Shown in pieces: positions 37,564 to 47,775 of a DNA stretch of 64,000 bases. The translations under genes were made by a program, and so were the position numbers. The notes under the pieces are model-generated. The model was not told the DNA's origin, did no database searches, and was given only the letters and a program-made list of their open reading frames with translations. This DNA comes from Ureibacillus galli (lineage in GTDB: Bacteria; Bacillota; Bacilli; Bacillales_A; Planococcaceae), in contig NZ_JACSQA010000014.1 in assembly GCF_014836845.1 (NCBI RefSeq), forward strand, positions 1 to 64,000, written 5' to 3'. Numbering within the stretch: position 1 is the stretch's first letter; each line of letters starts with the position of its first letter.

Positions 37564-37874
37564 GAACCACTCCTTCGATCTTAATTCTCATGGAAAAGAC
37601 TAGCGGACGACAAAAGTGTAGAGGCTACTTTGGCTAATTAAATTTCTGCCTTAGACATCCCCTTTTTTATATATTTTTTTGTCAAGTAATTTACTATGAC
37701 AACGCCATTATATCAGTAAACTAGTAATTTTTCCATAATTCTCAGTTAATTATTATAATTTTTACGAAGTCTTTAATGTGATAATACGAAAAACACCGGT
37801 GGAATATGACAATTAGGCTTGTACTTTATAATAGAAAGAGTAAAATAATCGGTAATAAGTATAGAGGTGATTAA
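37564..37874. other. ytzE-pepV divergent intergenic region
   Basis: 311 bp with no ORF. TATAAT hexamers occur on the plus strand (37827-37832, about 40 bp before pepV) and on the minus strand (37713-37708), but neither has a good -35 at 17 bp. No convincing hairpin or operator. Confidence 0.5.
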
Positions 37875-39266
37875 ATGGATTGGTTAAAATTAGCGGAATC
37901 TAGAAAAGAAGAATTGATTTCAGAATTACAACAGTTAATTCAAATTGAAAGTGTTCTTGATGAAGAGAGTGCAACAGAGGAAGCTCCATTTGGTCAAGGT
38001 CCATTAAAGGCTCTACAATTTATGCTTTCAAAAGGTGAACAACAAGGGTTTCAAACGAAAAATGTAGATAATGTGGCTGGCCATATTGAAATGGGATCAG
38101 GCGACGACTTGCTCGGAATATTATGCCATGTGGATGTTGTGCCAGTAGGAGATTCCTGGACATATCCTCCTTTTAAAGGGAAAGTAGTCGACGGGAAATT
38201 ATTTGGCAGAGGTGCTATTGATGATAAAGGTCCAACTATTGCTGCATGGTTAGCTATGAAAATGGTAAAAGATGCAGGTGTTTCACTAAATAAACGTGTT
38301 CGAATGATTATTGGGACAGATGAAGAAACGGGATTCCGCTGTGTAACCCATTATTTCACAAAAGAACAAATGCCTACAATTGGCTTTGCACCAGACGCAG
38401 ATTTTCCATTGATTAATGCAGAAAAAGGGATTGCATTGATAAACTTTTCCCAAAAAGGGCAAGTAACGGCAGATGAACAAATTGTTGCATTCCAGGCCGG
38501 ACAACGTTCGAATATGGTACCGGATCATGCAAAAGCGATCATTCAAAATGTAAGCTCTGGTATGGAAGAAGAATTTCAGCAATTTTTAGAAGAAAATGTG
38601 ACAGAAGGTACTTTAATTCAAGATGAAGGACGATATATAATAACGGTTAAAGGAAAATCAGCCCACGCAATGGAGCCTGAAAAAGGTAGAAATGCGGCTG
38701 TATTACTTGCAAAATTTCTTATTAACTATATTACTACTCCGGCAAGTAACCAATTTCTTTCTTTCATCGTCAATACGTTTGGTCAGGACTACAAGGGCAC
38801 AAAAATTAAACTAGATTTTGAAGATGCTATGTCTGGTCCTACAACTTTAAATCCTGGTGTTGTATTATTTCACCATGAACGGGGTGGCCATATTCAAGTA
38901 AGTATGCGTTACTCGGTAAGCTATCCTTTTGAAGAAAAAATAACAGATGCAACAAAAGAAGTATCTGCATTAGGGTTTGCTTTAGATGTGGCATCAAATT
39001 CAACTCCTCACTATGTACCGGAAGAAGATGAGCTTGTGCAAACTATGTTAAAAGTATACCGAAAATATACAGGAGACGAAGCAAAACCGTTATCTACCGG
39101 TGGAGGTACGTATGCGAGGACGATGGAAAAAGGGGTAGCCTTTGGGATGCTCTTCCCTGGTGAACCAGATGTGGCTCACCAAGCAGATGAATATGTGTTG
39201 ATTGATCATTTAGTGAAAGCTGCCGCTATTTATGCGGAAACGATTGTTGAGTTAGCAGGTAAATAA
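37875..39266 (+). CDS. pepV: Dipeptidase PepV (M20A)
   Basis: A 463-residue dizinc dipeptidase of the PepV family, cleaving dipeptides with broad specificity. Metal and catalytic residues are visible: His85 and Asp87 (CHVDVVP), Asp117 in GRGAIDDKGP, Glu150-Glu151 in GTDEETGF, Asp174/176 in FAPDADFP, and a late His in EPDVAHQADEY. Cytoplasmic. It is 21 bp before dat, and the pair is conserved in Firmicutes. Confidence 0.94.
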   Translation: MDWLKLAESRKEELISELQQLIQIESVLDEESATEEAPFGQGPLKALQFMLSKGEQQGFQTKNVDNVAGHIEMGSGDDLLGILCHVDVVPVGDSWTYPPFKGKVVDGKLFGRGAIDDKGPTIAAWLAMKMVKDAGVSLNKRVRMIIGTDEETGFRCVTHYFTKEQMPTIGFAPDADFPLINAEKGIALINFSQKGQVTADEQIVAFQAGQRSNMVPDHAKAIIQNVSSGMEEEFQQFLEENVTEGTLIQDEGRYIITVKGKSAHAMEPEKGRNAAVLLAKFLINYITTPASNQFLSFIVNTFGQDYKGTKIKLDFEDAMSGPTTLNPGVVLFHHERGGHIQVSMRYSVSYPFEEKITDATKEVSALGFALDVASNSTPHYVPEEDELVQTMLKVYRKYTGDEAKPLSTGGGTYARTMEKGVAFGMLFPGEPDVAHQADEYVLIDHLVKAAAIYAETIVELAGK

Positions 39267-39287
39267 AAATTAAAAGGATGATAAAAA

Positions 39288-40151
39288 ATGGGCTATGTAT
39301 TATGGAATGACAAAATTGTCGATGAAAGTGAAGTAATAATTGATAAAGAAGATAGAGGTTATCAATTCGGTGACGGAGTTTATGAAGTAATTAAAATTTA
39401 TGATGGTGAAATGTTTACTGCAACGGAGCACATCGATCGATTTTATTTAAGCGCAGAAAAAATTAAAATTACGATTCCGTTTACAAAAGATAAACTTCAC
39501 CAATTATTACACCAATTAGTGGAAGCGAATGAAATTAAGACAGGAAATCTTTATTTCCAAATTACGCGCGGTACTGCTCCACGTATCCACCAATTCCCAG
39601 GGGACAACGTATTACCTGTACTGACAGGTAATGTGAAAGAGGCTCCTCGTTCAACGGAAAATATGGAAAAAGGAGTAAAAGCGGTATTTGCAGAAGATAT
39701 TCGTTGGTTACGTTGTGATATTAAATCACTAAATTTATTAGGTGCAGTATTAGCAAAACAAGAAGCTTATGAAAAAGGGTGTTACGAAGCAATTCTACAC
39801 CGTGGAAATATCATTACGGAAGGATCGTCCACAAACGTATTTGGTATTAAAGATGGAGTTCTTTATACACATCCAACGGATAATTTCATTTTAAACGGGA
39901 TTACGCGTAATGTGATTTTAACTTGTGCAAAGGAAATTGGCCTTCCGGTAAAAGAAGAACCATTTACGAAAGAACAAGCATTGAATATGGATGAATTATT
40001 TGTGTCATCTACAACTTCTGAAATTACTCCAGTTATCGAATTGGAAGAATCAGCTATCAACAATGGAGTCATCGGAGAATGGACGCGCAAATTACAAGCA
40101 CAATTTGAATCAAAACTTCCTCAACAATTTCAATTAAATTTATCTAAATAA
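39288..40151 (+). CDS. dat: D-amino acid transaminase
   Basis: A PLP fold-type IV aminotransferase interconverting D-alanine and D-glutamate for peptidoglycan (287 residues). RCDIKSLNLL contains the PLP lysine Lys146, identical in wording to studied Bacillus D-alanine transaminases. EDRGYQFGDGVYEV and GNIITEGSSTNVF are further signatures. Ends with a terminator. Confidence 0.95.
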   Translation: MGYVLWNDKIVDESEVIIDKEDRGYQFGDGVYEVIKIYDGEMFTATEHIDRFYLSAEKIKITIPFTKDKLHQLLHQLVEANEIKTGNLYFQITRGTAPRIHQFPGDNVLPVLTGNVKEAPRSTENMEKGVKAVFAEDIRWLRCDIKSLNLLGAVLAKQEAYEKGCYEAILHRGNIITEGSSTNVFGIKDGVLYTHPTDNFILNGITRNVILTCAKEIGLPVKEEPFTKEQALNMDELFVSSTTSEITPVIELEESAINNGVIGEWTRKLQAQFESKLPQQFQLNLSK

Positions 40152-40165
40152 TTGATTAAGTTTAC

Positions 40166-40201
40166 TAGTGGGTAGGACATCACCTATCCACTATTTTTTT
40201 T
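40166..40201 (+). terminator. dat terminator
   Basis: An 11-bp stem with one wobble (40166-40176 with 40183-40193) followed by eight T. Confidence 0.88.
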
Positions 40202-40254
40202 GCGTTTCCTCATGTAAAATTAAAAAGGGGATATAAAGAATAGGAGTGTTTTTT

Positions 40255-41247
40255 TTGGCTCAATTAGTGAAACTACAAGATTACATTTCAAGATATCAAG
40301 TCGATCTCTCAAGATATCCAACCCAATTTGTTCGTTTGAAAAAAAGCCAGTGGGAACGTGTAAAACAACAATGGCAATCAGGTGAAGAAACACCTGAGTG
40401 GCAACATATTGAATCGGATGAAGACATACAACATAGCAAAAAAACTTTTTCTCTTTTTGAAAAACTAAAGTTGAAAAAAGAGCCACAGGAAATAGAAAAT
40501 ATAGAAAATGTGGATGTTTCAAATGAGCTAATGAATCCGGAAGAAGAAATTCCTGAGGAAGAAACAACTTTATTTTTTGAACCAAAAATTGTCTATCAAC
40601 CGAGTTCCATAGAAGAGCTGAAGAAAATGTTCATGGATCAGTTTTTTCATTTTCAAATTAAATGGGCAAGTTCAACATTAAGGGAAAAATCCTATGTAGA
40701 TCCGAAATTTTTAAGAGATTCATTACTTCGGACCATTCTTCAACGGTTACCTGATAGCTTTTTAGTGCTATATTATCCAATTGTAAAAGTAAAGAAAGCA
40801 CCTGTTGAATTAGATATCATTCTATTAACACCGACTGAATGTTTATGTATCACATTAGTAGAACAAGAAAATCAAGCGGTTTTTGTTGGGAATAGTGATC
40901 GTTTTTGGACAAAAAAAGTAGGGAAAACATCGAAAAAAATGTTGAATCCATTAATTCAATTAAATCGGATGGAGTCCATTATTACTCAGTTATTTGCTAC
41001 GAATAACGTTGACATTCCAATTCGAAAAGTGCTCCTTTCAAGAAATGGATATTTTGATTATCCTGGTTCTGTTTTTAATGTCCAATTCATTGATAAACGA
41101 GAATTTCCGCAATGGATAAATCAATTATCCCGCTATTCTTCACCGATGAAACGGATGCAAATGCAAGCAGCACAAGCAATTTTACAGACGGTGCAAACGA
41201 CTTCTTTTAAACGTGATATTTGGAAAGCTGAACAACAGGAGCAATAA
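40255..41247 (+). CDS. Conserved protein of unknown function, NERD-like region possible
   Basis: A 330-residue soluble protein. Residues about 60-115 are highly acidic and low in complexity. The C-terminal 200 residues look globular: VKKAPVELDIILLTPTEC, then DRFWTKKVGKTSKKM and RMESIITQLF, a pattern reminiscent of nuclease-related (NERD) domains. The active residues are not clear, so I do not assign nuclease function. Start TTG 40255 follows AGGAGTG; GTG 40246 lies in that site. Two bases before ytlR, so they are co-transcribed; the B. subtilis neighbour is ytlQ. Confidence 0.72.
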   Translation: MAQLVKLQDYISRYQVDLSRYPTQFVRLKKSQWERVKQQWQSGEETPEWQHIESDEDIQHSKKTFSLFEKLKLKKEPQEIENIENVDVSNELMNPEEEIPEEETTLFFEPKIVYQPSSIEELKKMFMDQFFHFQIKWASSTLREKSYVDPKFLRDSLLRTILQRLPDSFLVLYYPIVKVKKAPVELDIILLTPTECLCITLVEQENQAVFVGNSDRFWTKKVGKTSKKMLNPLIQLNRMESIITQLFATNNVDIPIRKVLLSRNGYFDYPGSVFNVQFIDKREFPQWINQLSRYSSPMKRMQMQAAQAILQTVQTTSFKRDIWKAEQQEQ

Positions 41248-41249
41248 AA

Positions 41250-42185
41250 GTGGAATTATTTTTTATTATTAATGAGCATGCTGGTAATGGAAAAGGAAAA
41301 AAAATCTGGAAAAAGTTAAAAAAAGAACTAAATATATCTTTTTCTTATTACAAAACAAACAAAAGTGGACATGCCATTATCCTCGCCCGGGAACTTGCGA
41401 ACACCTCTAGACCATCAGGAAAAAAAATACTTGTTATTGCGATTGGAGGAGACGGAACAATCCATGAAGTCGTAAATGGGGTAATTGGTTATGACCATGT
41501 TTATGTTGGAGCAATCGGTGCAGGTTCTGGTAATGATTACTCACGGGGATATTTTACATTTCAATCAGCTCAACAAGTAAATGAATTTTTAAGTAATGAA
41601 CAATCTTTCGAAAAGTTTGATAGCGGACTATTAAATTGGGATAATGATAAACAAGTTCATTTTGTTAACAATTCAGGTATTGGTTTTGATGCCTTTGTAG
41701 CTGAACAGGCGAACCAATCGACTATAAAAAAACGTCTGAATAAAATAGGACTTGGTAAGTTTTGTTATGTTTATTTTGTGTTGCTCGGTTTGTTTACATT
41801 TAAATTATTTTCCATAACAGTTGAACAAAATGGAGTTCGAAGAAAATATGAAAAGGTATGGTTTGCTACGATATCCAATCAACCTTATTTCGGTGGAGGG
41901 ATGAAAATCTCACCGAAATCGGATCCAAAAGATGGGCGATTCGAATTGACGATCGTTTATGATTTATCGCGGATCAAATTATTATTCATGTTTATAACCG
42001 TATTTTTTGGCAGCCATACGAGATTGCGAGAAGTCATTCAAGAAAATAGTGATCAGTTTACACTGTACATAAACGATGAATTACCTTGTCATACCGATGG
42101 AGAAATAATAGGAACAACAAAAAAAGGTTCACGTATTCAATATATTGTCCGACAGAAAAGTTGGTCGGCGGTTAAAAGAAAATAG
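41250..42185 (+). CDS. ytlR: Diacylglycerol/lipid kinase family protein YtlR
   Basis: A 311-residue DAGK-catalytic family protein. The nucleotide-binding motif IAIGGDGTIHEVVNG is at 64-78, and GAIGAGSGNDYSRG follows near 93. The family phosphorylates diacylglycerol, sphingosine-like or other lipids; YtlR is not the main DgkB. No signal or membrane span beyond a hydrophobic stretch near 175. GTG start after CAGGAG, coupled to the gene before. Confidence 0.87.
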   Translation: MELFFIINEHAGNGKGKKIWKKLKKELNISFSYYKTNKSGHAIILARELANTSRPSGKKILVIAIGGDGTIHEVVNGVIGYDHVYVGAIGAGSGNDYSRGYFTFQSAQQVNEFLSNEQSFEKFDSGLLNWDNDKQVHFVNNSGIGFDAFVAEQANQSTIKKRLNKIGLGKFCYVYFVLLGLFTFKLFSITVEQNGVRRKYEKVWFATISNQPYFGGGMKISPKSDPKDGRFELTIVYDLSRIKLLFMFITVFFGSHTRLREVIQENSDQFTLYINDELPCHTDGEIIGTTKKGSRIQYIVRQKSWSAVKRK

Positions 42186-42261
42186 CGAATTTATGAAATA
42201 GGAAGAAAAATAAGCTATAATAAAATGAAATTAGGAACATCTAAGAAATGAGGATTTATCA

Positions 42262-42912
42262 GTGAGATTAAGAAATAAACCATGGGCTGAAGAATTTATT
42301 ACAAATCATCCAGAAGTGATTATACCAAACCCTGAAGAGTTTAAAGGGAATTGGAAAGCGGTTTTTGGAAACGAAAACCCACTGCATATTGAAGTAGGTA
42401 CCGGGAAAGGTCAATTTGTAACAGGAATGGCATTAGCCAATCCGAATATTAATTATATCGGCATAGAATTATATGATAGTGTGATTGTAAGTGCACTAGA
42501 AAAAGTGTTAGATGCTAATACACCACCTAATTTACGATTATTAAAAGTAAATGGAGCAGATTTAGCAAAATATTTTGCAAAAGATGATGTAAGTCGAGTT
42601 TATTTAAATTTCTCAGATCCTTGGCCGAAAACGCGTCATGCAAAACGTCGTTTAACCCACGAAGGGTTTTTGAAGTTATATGAATCTATTTTAGTTGATA
42701 ACGGGGAAATTCATTTTAAAACGGACAATCGTGGCTTATTTGAATATTCTCTCGTTAGTATGTCGGAATATGGAATGTTATTGAAATATGTATCATTAGA
42801 TTTACATGCCAACATGCCGGAAGACAACATTATGACAGAATATGAAGAGAAATTTTCTGCTAAAGGTCAGCCAATCTATCGTTTAGAATCGCAATTTATA
42901 ACGAAGAAATAA
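42262..42912 (+). CDS. trmB: tRNA (guanine-N7-)-methyltransferase TrmB
   Basis: It makes m7G46 in tRNA (216 residues). SAM motif I is [16 protein letters not shown] (about 39-54); [17 protein letters not shown] (about 116-132) is the TrmB signature; [13 protein letters not shown] follows. GTG start with a weak GAGG. It lies 76 bp after ytlR. Confidence 0.96.
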   Translation: MRLRNKPWAEEFITNHPEVIIPNPEEFKGNWKAVFGNENPLHIEVGTGKGQFVTGMALANPNINYIGIELYDSVIVSALEKVLDANTPPNLRLLKVNGADLAKYFAKDDVSRVYLNFSDPWPKTRHAKRRLTHEGFLKLYESILVDNGEIHFKTDNRGLFEYSLVSMSEYGMLLKYVSLDLHANMPEDNIMTEYEEKFSAKGQPIYRLESQFITKK

Positions 42913-42990
42913 TGTAAATCGTTTATTTTCAATTCGATTTCTCGTTTAATCGGATTTTTAAATAAATATAACAACAAAGGGGAGATAGGG

Positions 42991-43866
42991 ATGGATCAAC
43001 TTCAATTTCACAATATGTCCTTAACATGGCTTAATGGGGGCGTCACTTCTTTAGATGGCGGAGCAATGTTTGGAGTCGTACCAAAACCACTTTGGTCAAG
43101 AAAATATCCAGTCAATGACAAAAATCAAATTGAATTAGCTTGTGAACCAATCTTAATTCAATACGAAGGGAAAAATTATTTAATTGACAGTGGTGTCGGC
43201 TTTAATAAGTTAACAGAAAAACAACTTCGTAACTTTGGTGTTACGGAAGAATCAACCATTTTAGAAAGTTTGGAACAAATGGGACTTACGGCCGAAGATA
43301 TTGATTATGTGTTAATGACACATCTACACTTTGACCATGCAGGGGGATTAACTCGTTGGGAAGGGGACACACTTGTATCTACATTCCCGAAAGCAAAAAT
43401 ATATACGACCGAAATTGAATGGGATGAAATGCGTAATCCTAATATTCGATCTAAAAATACGTATTGGAAAGAAAATTGGGAACCAGTTCAACATCAAGTG
43501 GAGACTTTTTCTAATTCTTTGACGGTAGCACCAGGAATTGAAATGATTCATACAGGTGGACATAGTGATGGACATGCGATTATTAAGTTGACTCAAAATG
43601 GGGAAACATTAATTCATATGGCGGACATTATGCCAACCCATGCCCATCAAAATCCTTTATGGGTATTAGCCTATGACGATTATCCAATGACAAGTGTATT
43701 TGCTAAAGAGAAAATAATGAAAGAAGCTTTAGCAGAAGGGTATAAATTTATTTTCTATCATGACGCTTATTTTCGATTAATTCAATGGAGTGCCGATGGA
43801 AAAGAAGTGACGGACTCATTGAAGCGCAGTAAAGAAGCACGTATTCAATTTGAAACAAACGTATAA
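42991..43866 (+). CDS. ytnP: Metallo-beta-lactamase fold lactonase YtnP
   Basis: A 291-residue MBL-fold hydrolase. The zinc motif HLHFDHAGG gives His111, His113, Asp115 and His116; a further His is in [10 protein letters not shown] and an Asp in MADIMPTH. B. subtilis YtnP is a lactone hydrolase that quenches signalling by Streptomyces; the natural substrate here is not known. AAGGGGAG precedes ATG. Closed by a very strong terminator. Confidence 0.9.
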   Translation: MDQLQFHNMSLTWLNGGVTSLDGGAMFGVVPKPLWSRKYPVNDKNQIELACEPILIQYEGKNYLIDSGVGFNKLTEKQLRNFGVTEESTILESLEQMGLTAEDIDYVLMTHLHFDHAGGLTRWEGDTLVSTFPKAKIYTTEIEWDEMRNPNIRSKNTYWKENWEPVQHQVETFSNSLTVAPGIEMIHTGGHSDGHAIIKLTQNGETLIHMADIMPTHAHQNPLWVLAYDDYPMTSVFAKEKIMKEALAEGYKFIFYHDAYFRLIQWSADGKEVTDSLKRSKEARIQFETNV

Positions 43867-43913
43867 AAGAAATGGGCTGTTTGATGATTGAATCAAACAG
43901 CCCATTTCTTTTA
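43867..43913. terminator. Bidirectional terminator between ytnP and ytzB
   Basis: An 18-bp perfect stem (43867-43884 with 43893-43910) and T-run, between convergent genes. Confidence 0.93.
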
Positions 43914-43923
43914 TGAAGGACAT

Positions 43924-44238
43924 TTATACTTTTAATAACTCAACAACTACTCCAGAACGAGCATCTGCTGCAAATTCAAATGTTTCCATCTCACCATTAG
44001 TAACTCTAGTAATACCTCCGCGGTAAACAGGAATTGTCATAATTCCATTGTGATAATCATCAGTTTTCATATAAATCCAAGAACCATCAATAGGACTTTC
44101 TTTTTTAAATTCGGCTTTTATATTGTCTAATACTTGATTGGCGGGTACAAAAGGCGAAATTCTTTCAGAAGTTTCTTTAATAATAATGGATGCAGCTAAA
44201 CCTGTTGCTACACCAATTAAAAAATCCCTTAATTTCAT
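43924..44238 (-). CDS. ytzB: YtzB-like small membrane-anchored PepSY-type protein
   Basis: A 104-residue protein with one N-terminal hydrophobic helix (about 5-21, FLIGVATGLAASIII) and a small extracytoplasmic domain. The domain has SPIDGSWIYM and the end TFEFAADARSGVVVELLKV, which resembles PepSY domains. Function is unknown; PepSY domains are thought to inhibit or modulate peptidases. It lies alone on the minus strand. Confidence 0.7.
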   Translation of the reverse strand: MKLRDFLIGVATGLAASIIIKETSERISPFVPANQVLDNIKAEFKKESPIDGSWIYMKTDDYHNGIMTIPVYRGGITRVTNGEMETFEFAADARSGVVVELLKV

Positions 44239-44402
44239 TTGCCATCCTCCTTTAAACTATTCTTTATTTTAACACCAATTAAAACAGAAGTCTTGTTCAA
44301 TCCTATAAATAGATTCCCTTATGGATAGAACGGAATAAATTGAACCATGCTTTAAAAAGATTCAATATGGACAGTTAGGATGAAAATTTTTCATCGATAC
44401 AA

Positions 44403-44431
44403 TTCGATTTGCGAAATATATATGATAGAAT
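44403..44431 (+). promoter_or_regulatory. Putative promoter of M42 peptidase gene
   Basis: TTCGAT and TAGAAT with a 17-bp spacer, 38 bp before the ATG. Confidence 0.4.
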
Positions 44432-44469
44432 AAGATTGAATAATTAAATAAAATAGGGAGTGTTCTTTC

Positions 44470-45546
44470 ATGAATACTGAAACATTACAATTATTTAAAA
44501 CATTAACGGAATTACCTGCAGCCCCTGGCGATGAATCGGCTGTTCGAAAGTTTATGCGTGGGGAACTAGAAAAGTATGCGGATGAAATTATTCAAGATAA
44601 TCTAGGTGGAATTTTTGGCGTAAGAAAAGCTGAAGATGAAAATGCACCCAAAATATTAGTTGCTGGTCATATGGATGAAGTATCTTTTATGGTGAAGGAT
44701 ATTACGGAAAATGGGATGCTTCGATTCCAGCCACTAGGTGGTTGGTCGAATCAAGTGTTACAAGCCCAAAGAGTAACTGTTTATGCAAAAGAACAAGAAA
44801 TTCCAGGTGTAATTGCATCGATTCCTCCTCATTTACTAAGAGGAACAGATAAAAATCATACGATGGAAATTAAAGATATGTTAATTGACGTAGGAGCAGA
44901 TAGTAAAGAAGATGCCCTACAAATGGGTATTCGACCAGGTCAATCGATTATTCCAATTTGTCCATTTACACCGATGGCAAACCCGAAAAAAATTATGGCG
45001 AAAGCTTGGGATAACCGATATGGTTGTGGTTTAGCGATCGAATTGCTAAAAGAATTGAAAGGCGAGAAAGTAGTGAATAATCTATATTCAGGTGCAAACG
45101 TAATGGAGGAAGTTGGATTGCGCGGGGCACAAGTGTCTGCAAACATGATTAAACCTGATATTTTCTTCGCCCTTGATGCTTCTGCTGCAAATGATACAAC
45201 GGGAGACAAAACCCAATTTGGTCAATTAGGCAAAGGAACGTTACTACGAATTTATGACCCAACGATGGTTACACACCGTGGATTGCGTGAATTTATTTTG
45301 GATACGGCAGAAACTAATGATATACCGTATCAATATTTTGTTTCCAATGGTGGTACGGACGCTGGTAAAGTACATATTTCCAATGAAGGAATTCCAAGTA
45401 CTGTTATTGGTATTTGTTCTCGCTACATTCATACTTCAGCTTCCATCATTCATGTTGATGATTATGCAGCTGCAAAAGAGTTGCTTGTGAAATTAGTTCG
45501 TACGTTAGACAGAAGTACAGTGGATACAATTATCCACAATGGATAA
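44470..45546 (+). CDS. ytoP: M42 family metalloaminopeptidase (glutamyl aminopeptidase, YtoP)
   Basis: A 358-residue M42 peptidase, usually forming tetrahedral dodecamers. Metal ligands are in [10 protein letters not shown] (about 65-74), [10 protein letters not shown] (about 180), MEEVGLRGA (Glu pair, about 217) and [10 protein letters not shown]; a late His is in SRYIHTSAS. Family members trim N-terminal acidic or neutral residues from peptides. AGGGAG precedes the ATG, and it is monocistronic with a terminator. Confidence 0.92.
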   Translation: MNTETLQLFKTLTELPAAPGDESAVRKFMRGELEKYADEIIQDNLGGIFGVRKAEDENAPKILVAGHMDEVSFMVKDITENGMLRFQPLGGWSNQVLQAQRVTVYAKEQEIPGVIASIPPHLLRGTDKNHTMEIKDMLIDVGADSKEDALQMGIRPGQSIIPICPFTPMANPKKIMAKAWDNRYGCGLAIELLKELKGEKVVNNLYSGANVMEEVGLRGAQVSANMIKPDIFFALDASAANDTTGDKTQFGQLGKGTLLRIYDPTMVTHRGLREFILDTAETNDIPYQYFVSNGGTDAGKVHISNEGIPSTVIGICSRYIHTSASIIHVDDYAAAKELLVKLVRTLDRSTVDTIIHNG

Positions 45547-45559
45547 AATTACTAAGGAG

Positions 45560-45586
45560 AAAGGTGCCGAATAAGGCATCTTTTTT
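45560..45586 (+). terminator. Terminator of M42 peptidase gene
   Basis: An 8-bp stem with one wobble (45561-45568 with 45575-45582) and a T-run. Confidence 0.75.
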
Positions 45587-45632
45587 ATTGAGTGAAGCGT
45601 CCAGTAAAAGTATTCATTAGGAGATGACAAAC

Positions 45633-46157
45633 TTGTTTATTGCAATCGGTACGAAAAATAAAGCGAAAACAGCTGCGATTCAAAATATCGTCAGTAAATA
45701 TTTTGATAACTTGGAATTTGAACAATTTGCTGTTCCTTCCAACGTTTCGGAACAACCTTTTACTAGTGATGAAACGAGACAAGGTGCGGTTAATCGTGCT
45801 TTAAATACATGGCACGCTTCAGGAGCCGATTTGAACTTCGGACTTGAAGGCGGTGTCCATGAAATAGAAGGCCATATGTACTGCTGTAATTGGGGGGCAG
45901 TGGCTTTAAAAGATGGCACAGTCATTACAGCCAGCGGTGCCCAATTTTTATTGCCTGAAGAAATTGCTGAACAGTTAAGGGCAGGTAAAGAATTAGGTCC
46001 TATTATGGATGACTATACGAAACAGCAAGATATAAGATCTTCTTTAGGAGCTGTTGGCATATTTACAGCAGGACTTGTTGATCGAACGGAAATGTTTGAA
46101 CATATTGTAAAGTTATTAATAGGACAATATTTGTTTTTATCAAAGAATGACAAATGA
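45633..46157 (+). CDS. DUF84 inosine/xanthosine triphosphatase-like protein
   Basis: A DUF84/YjjX-like NTPase (174 residues). The start IAIGTKNKAKTAAIQNIV and FGLEGGVHEIEGHMYCCNW are the family signatures; the fold relates to ITP/XTP pyrophosphatases that clean deaminated nucleotides. ATG 45624 directly abuts AGGAG (45619-45623), so TTG 45633 with 9-nt spacing is the more likely start. In B. subtilis ytpP stands at this place, so the gene content differs here. Confidence 0.8.
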   Translation: MFIAIGTKNKAKTAAIQNIVSKYFDNLEFEQFAVPSNVSEQPFTSDETRQGAVNRALNTWHASGADLNFGLEGGVHEIEGHMYCCNWGAVALKDGTVITASGAQFLLPEEIAEQLRAGKELGPIMDDYTKQQDIRSSLGAVGIFTAGLVDRTEMFEHIVKLLIGQYLFLSKNDK

Positions 46158-46245
46158 GTCTATGAAAATATTACTAAAAACAAGTCTCTTGCATCATGAC
46201 CTATTCATCATTTAATATTAATAGAATAGAAAGAGAGGAGTACAT

Positions 46246-46767
46246 ATGAAACGTAAATGGCTTCTAGCTGCGGCATGTTTTATGTTATTGTTCGCTTTAA
46301 CAGGCTGTGGTAAAACCGTCGAAGAGCAAATTGATTCTGGTGTGGCAAGCGCTCAAACAGTTTTTGAAGAAAATCCTCAAGAACCGAATACGAAACTTGA
46401 GGGAATCGAATTATATGTTCCATCTGGTTACAAGGCTGAAAATAGTGAAGATCCAAATAATTTCATTGTGACAAAAGGGCAAGATAGTTACATTCTTTTT
46501 GTTAATCAAAATGAAACAGAAGATAGCAAATTACATTATCAATTACTAAAAGACGATAAATCAAGAAAAATCATCAAAGAAGAAACAGTTGAAATTGATG
46601 GTGCCTTTGGATTTACAGCAGTCATTGAACATGATGAAGAACAATTTGAACTTGTTGTAAGTTGTGGTGGAGTCAAAATGTCTACCATCTCAAAAGATAA
46701 AAATATCGATGAGAAATTAGTCGATATGATGACAATCGTTCGTTCTGTGAAGTTGATTGAAAAGTAA
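46246..46767 (+). CDS. Putative lipoprotein of unknown function
   Basis: A 173-residue protein with a lipoprotein signal: basic start MKRKW, hydrophobic core, and lipobox ALTGC with Cys21. The mature part is acidic, with EGIELYVPSGYKAENSEDPN and ISKDKNIDEKLVDMM. I do not recognise a family. AGAGAGGAG precedes the ATG; a hairpin terminator follows. Confidence 0.8.
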   Translation: MKRKWLLAAACFMLLFALTGCGKTVEEQIDSGVASAQTVFEENPQEPNTKLEGIELYVPSGYKAENSEDPNNFIVTKGQDSYILFVNQNETEDSKLHYQLLKDDKSRKIIKEETVEIDGAFGFTAVIEHDEEQFELVVSCGGVKMSTISKDKNIDEKLVDMMTIVRSVKLIEK

Positions 46768-46840
46768 GTTTTTAAGAAGCAGACAAACTAATCGACTAAA
46801 AATGAAAAGTTTTGCTACAATAAGAGTAATACTTTAAAGT

Positions 46841-46871
46841 ACGGTTCACTTTATGTGAACCGTTTATTTTT
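46841..46871 (+). terminator. Terminator of lipoprotein gene
   Basis: A 9-bp perfect stem (46841-46849 with 46855-46863) followed by TTATTTTT. Confidence 0.78.
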
Positions 46872-46959
46872 GTACTTGCAAATTTTATGGAAATATTTTT
46901 GCTACGAGCAATGGTAAAGAAAAGCAAGTATTGTAAAATTAGAAAGGATGTGAATGGAT

Positions 46960-47775
46960 ATGAAATCAAAACAGTTAGTTGAACAATTGCAATTGCGCTT
47001 AGGTACCGAGCAATTTGAATATCAATTTGATAAAGAAAAAGATATGTTGCGGCTTAATCATAAATCATTAAATCGGGGGATGGATATTTCTCTTCCGGAA
47101 ATCATTGCAAAATATCAAACAATAAAGGAAAAAGCAATTGATGAAGTGGTCTATACGATTGAACATACTTTTCATGCGATGGAAAAGGAACAAACAGAAG
47201 GGTTTCATGATTTATCGTTAGTATATCCTGTTATTCGTTCTACTTCTTTCCCGTTAAAATCCAATGAAGGGCATGCCTTCATCACAACAGATCATACTGC
47301 TGAAACCCGTATTTTTTATGCTCTTGATTTAGGAACTACTTACCGTTTAATAGATGAATCCATGTTAGAGAAATTAAACGTTTCGGCAAATCAAATAAGG
47401 GAAGCAGCTCGTTTTTCCGTGCGAAAGTTACCAACGAATACGAAAAAAGATGAGGTTGCGGGAAATATTTTTTACTTCCTAAATGAAAATGATGGTTATG
47501 ATGCAAGTCGTATTTTAAATGAATCCTTTTTAAAAGAGATGGAATCAAAAGTGGAAGGGGATATGACGTTATCCGTTCCCCATCAAGATGTTTTAATTAT
47601 TGGTGATATTCGTAACGAAGTAGGGTATGATGTATTAGCCCAAATGACGATGCACTTCTTTTCCGTAGGTGCAGTCCCAATTACTTCCTTATCATTCGTA
47701 TATGAAAAAGGAGAATTAGAACCTATTTTTATATTGGCAAAAAACAGAGTAAAAAAGGAGCAAGATGAACAATGA
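46960..47775 (+). CDS. ytpQ: YtpQ (DUF1444) protein
   Basis: A 271-residue DUF1444 family protein, cytoplasmic, without recognised catalytic motif. RSTSFPLKSN and DLGTTYRLIDESMLEKL lie in the central part and VGAVPITSLSFVYEKG near the end. ATG 46954 is only 3 nt from the ribosome binding site AGAAAGGATG; ATG 46960 fits better. It overlaps ytpR by ATGA, the same coupling as in B. subtilis. Function unknown. Confidence 0.88.
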   Translation: MKSKQLVEQLQLRLGTEQFEYQFDKEKDMLRLNHKSLNRGMDISLPEIIAKYQTIKEKAIDEVVYTIEHTFHAMEKEQTEGFHDLSLVYPVIRSTSFPLKSNEGHAFITTDHTAETRIFYALDLGTTYRLIDESMLEKLNVSANQIREAARFSVRKLPTNTKKDEVAGNIFYFLNENDGYDASRILNESFLKEMESKVEGDMTLSVPHQDVLIIGDIRNEVGYDVLAQMTMHFFSVGAVPITSLSFVYEKGELEPIFILAKNRVKKEQDEQ

